Below, in pieces: positions 63,692 through 64,000 of a stretch of 64,000 bases of DNA. This DNA is from Lentibacillus cibarius (GTDB lineage Bacteria; Bacillota; Bacilli; Bacillales; Amphibacillaceae), in NCBI RefSeq assembly GCF_005887555.1, contig NZ_VCIA01000001.1:3532950-3596949 (forward strand). The letters are read 5' to 3'. Within the stretch, counting starts at the first letter, position 1. Each line of letters opens with the position of its first letter. The translations under genes and the position numbers were made by a program. The notes under the pieces were generated by a model, which had not been told where the DNA came from, did no database searches, and saw nothing but the letters and a program-made list of their open reading frames with translations.

Positions 63692-64000
63692 CTAACCAAT
63701 CGACTTTTTCCGATTAATCGTCAGCCAATAACTAACACCTATGGATAGTATGCTAAGCCAAAAAGTGAAGTAGCCAATTTCGTTCATATACGTTGTCAGG
63801 GATGAATATACTGGCATTTGTTCAAACACGTAATCAATCACGTCGTTATGCAATGTCCATATTGATGCAAAAATAATATGCCGCAATTTCACCGCATAAA
63901 ATGGTGTATACAGTAATCCCTGGATGGCCATCGCACCGTGGGAAAGCATTAGCATATAGCCCATCCAACTAAGTGATCCGTCTACGATTAATGTGAGGCC
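63692..64000 (-). CDS. ypjA: YpjA family membrane protein (DUF1405), 5' end beyond the window
   Basis: The open frame runs off the right edge. Visible are 102 C-terminal residues, starting GLTLIVDGSLSWMGYML, with several hydrophobic helices (for example YFTFWLSILSIGVSYWL) and the family-like LHNDVIDYVFE. DUF1405 proteins are about 180-200 residues and of unknown function. Neighbour of ypjB, as in B. subtilis. Confidence 0.8.
   Translation of the reverse strand, partial: GLTLIVDGSLSWMGYMLMLSHGAMAIQGLLYTPFYAVKLRHIIFASIWTLHNDVIDYVFEQMPVYSSLTTYMNEIGYFTFWLSILSIGVSYWLTINRKKSIG

Overview
The window is chromosomal DNA of a low-GC, spore-forming Bacillaceae bacterium. The small acid-soluble spore protein SspM, the ypj/ypm/ypp/yps gene order (dapB-mgsA-bshA-cca-birA-dinG-ypmB-aspB-asnS-dnaD-nth-ponA-recU-yppC-sspM-yppE-cdd-gpsB-rnpB-ypsC), type B RNase P RNA, DynA, BshA and GpsB all point there. 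The sequence suits a Virgibacillus/Lentibacillus/Oceanobacillus-type genus, but the genus is an inference. No prophage, insertion sequence, CRISPR array, tRNA or rRNA operon was seen.

Layout. 1-5.7 kb: a yng-type operon for branched-chain acyl-CoA breakdown (acyl-CoA dehydrogenase tail, acyl-CoA ligase, biotin carboxylase, biotinyl carrier, enoyl-CoA hydratase, carboxyltransferase). The HMG-CoA lyase gene yngG is absent and the carboxyltransferase is frameshifted. 5.9-15.1 kb: CBS-domain protein, two-headed dynamin DynA, 5'-3' exonuclease YpcP, heme A synthase CtaA, D-serine dehydratase broken by one stop codon, cysteine synthase, and a double-psi-barrel protein. 15.1-15.7 kb: a gene-poor scar. 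15.7-23.7 kb: a nitrate reductase operon on the minus strand. In transcription order it runs hemerythrin, unknown 106 aa, unknown 94 aa, narG, narH, narJ, narI, behind a perfect FNR-type palindrome.

23.8-32.9 kb: acylphosphatase, 7Fe-type ferredoxin, LysM-M14 peptidase, MsrAB fusion, YqfQ-like protein, a 26-residue membrane microprotein, and a minus-strand operon thyA-dfrA-mobA-tatA-tatA-tatC-yozE. MobA makes the molybdenum cofactor that NarG needs. Next are an NlpC/P60 cell-wall hydrolase, HD hydrolase, formate-THF ligase, cold-shock protein with a structured leader, a type III polyketide synthase/methyltransferase pair, and a ba3-type cytochrome oxidase whose small subunit IIa is out of frame.

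40-64 kb: the conserved housekeeping block named above. Compared with B. subtilis, panBCD, bshB1, ypoC and ypmA are missing at their usual places. ypjB is reduced to its signal sequence and C-terminal membrane anchor, with a yugP-like metalloprotease inserted beside it.

The most notable items are the three small genes that open the nar operon, three single-base lesions in otherwise intact genes, two candidate small RNAs, the operator-like promoter of the 26-residue microprotein, and a dispersed intergenic repeat. I did not find a clearly new multi-gene defence or metabolic system. The nar leader genes are the best candidate for undescribed biology.
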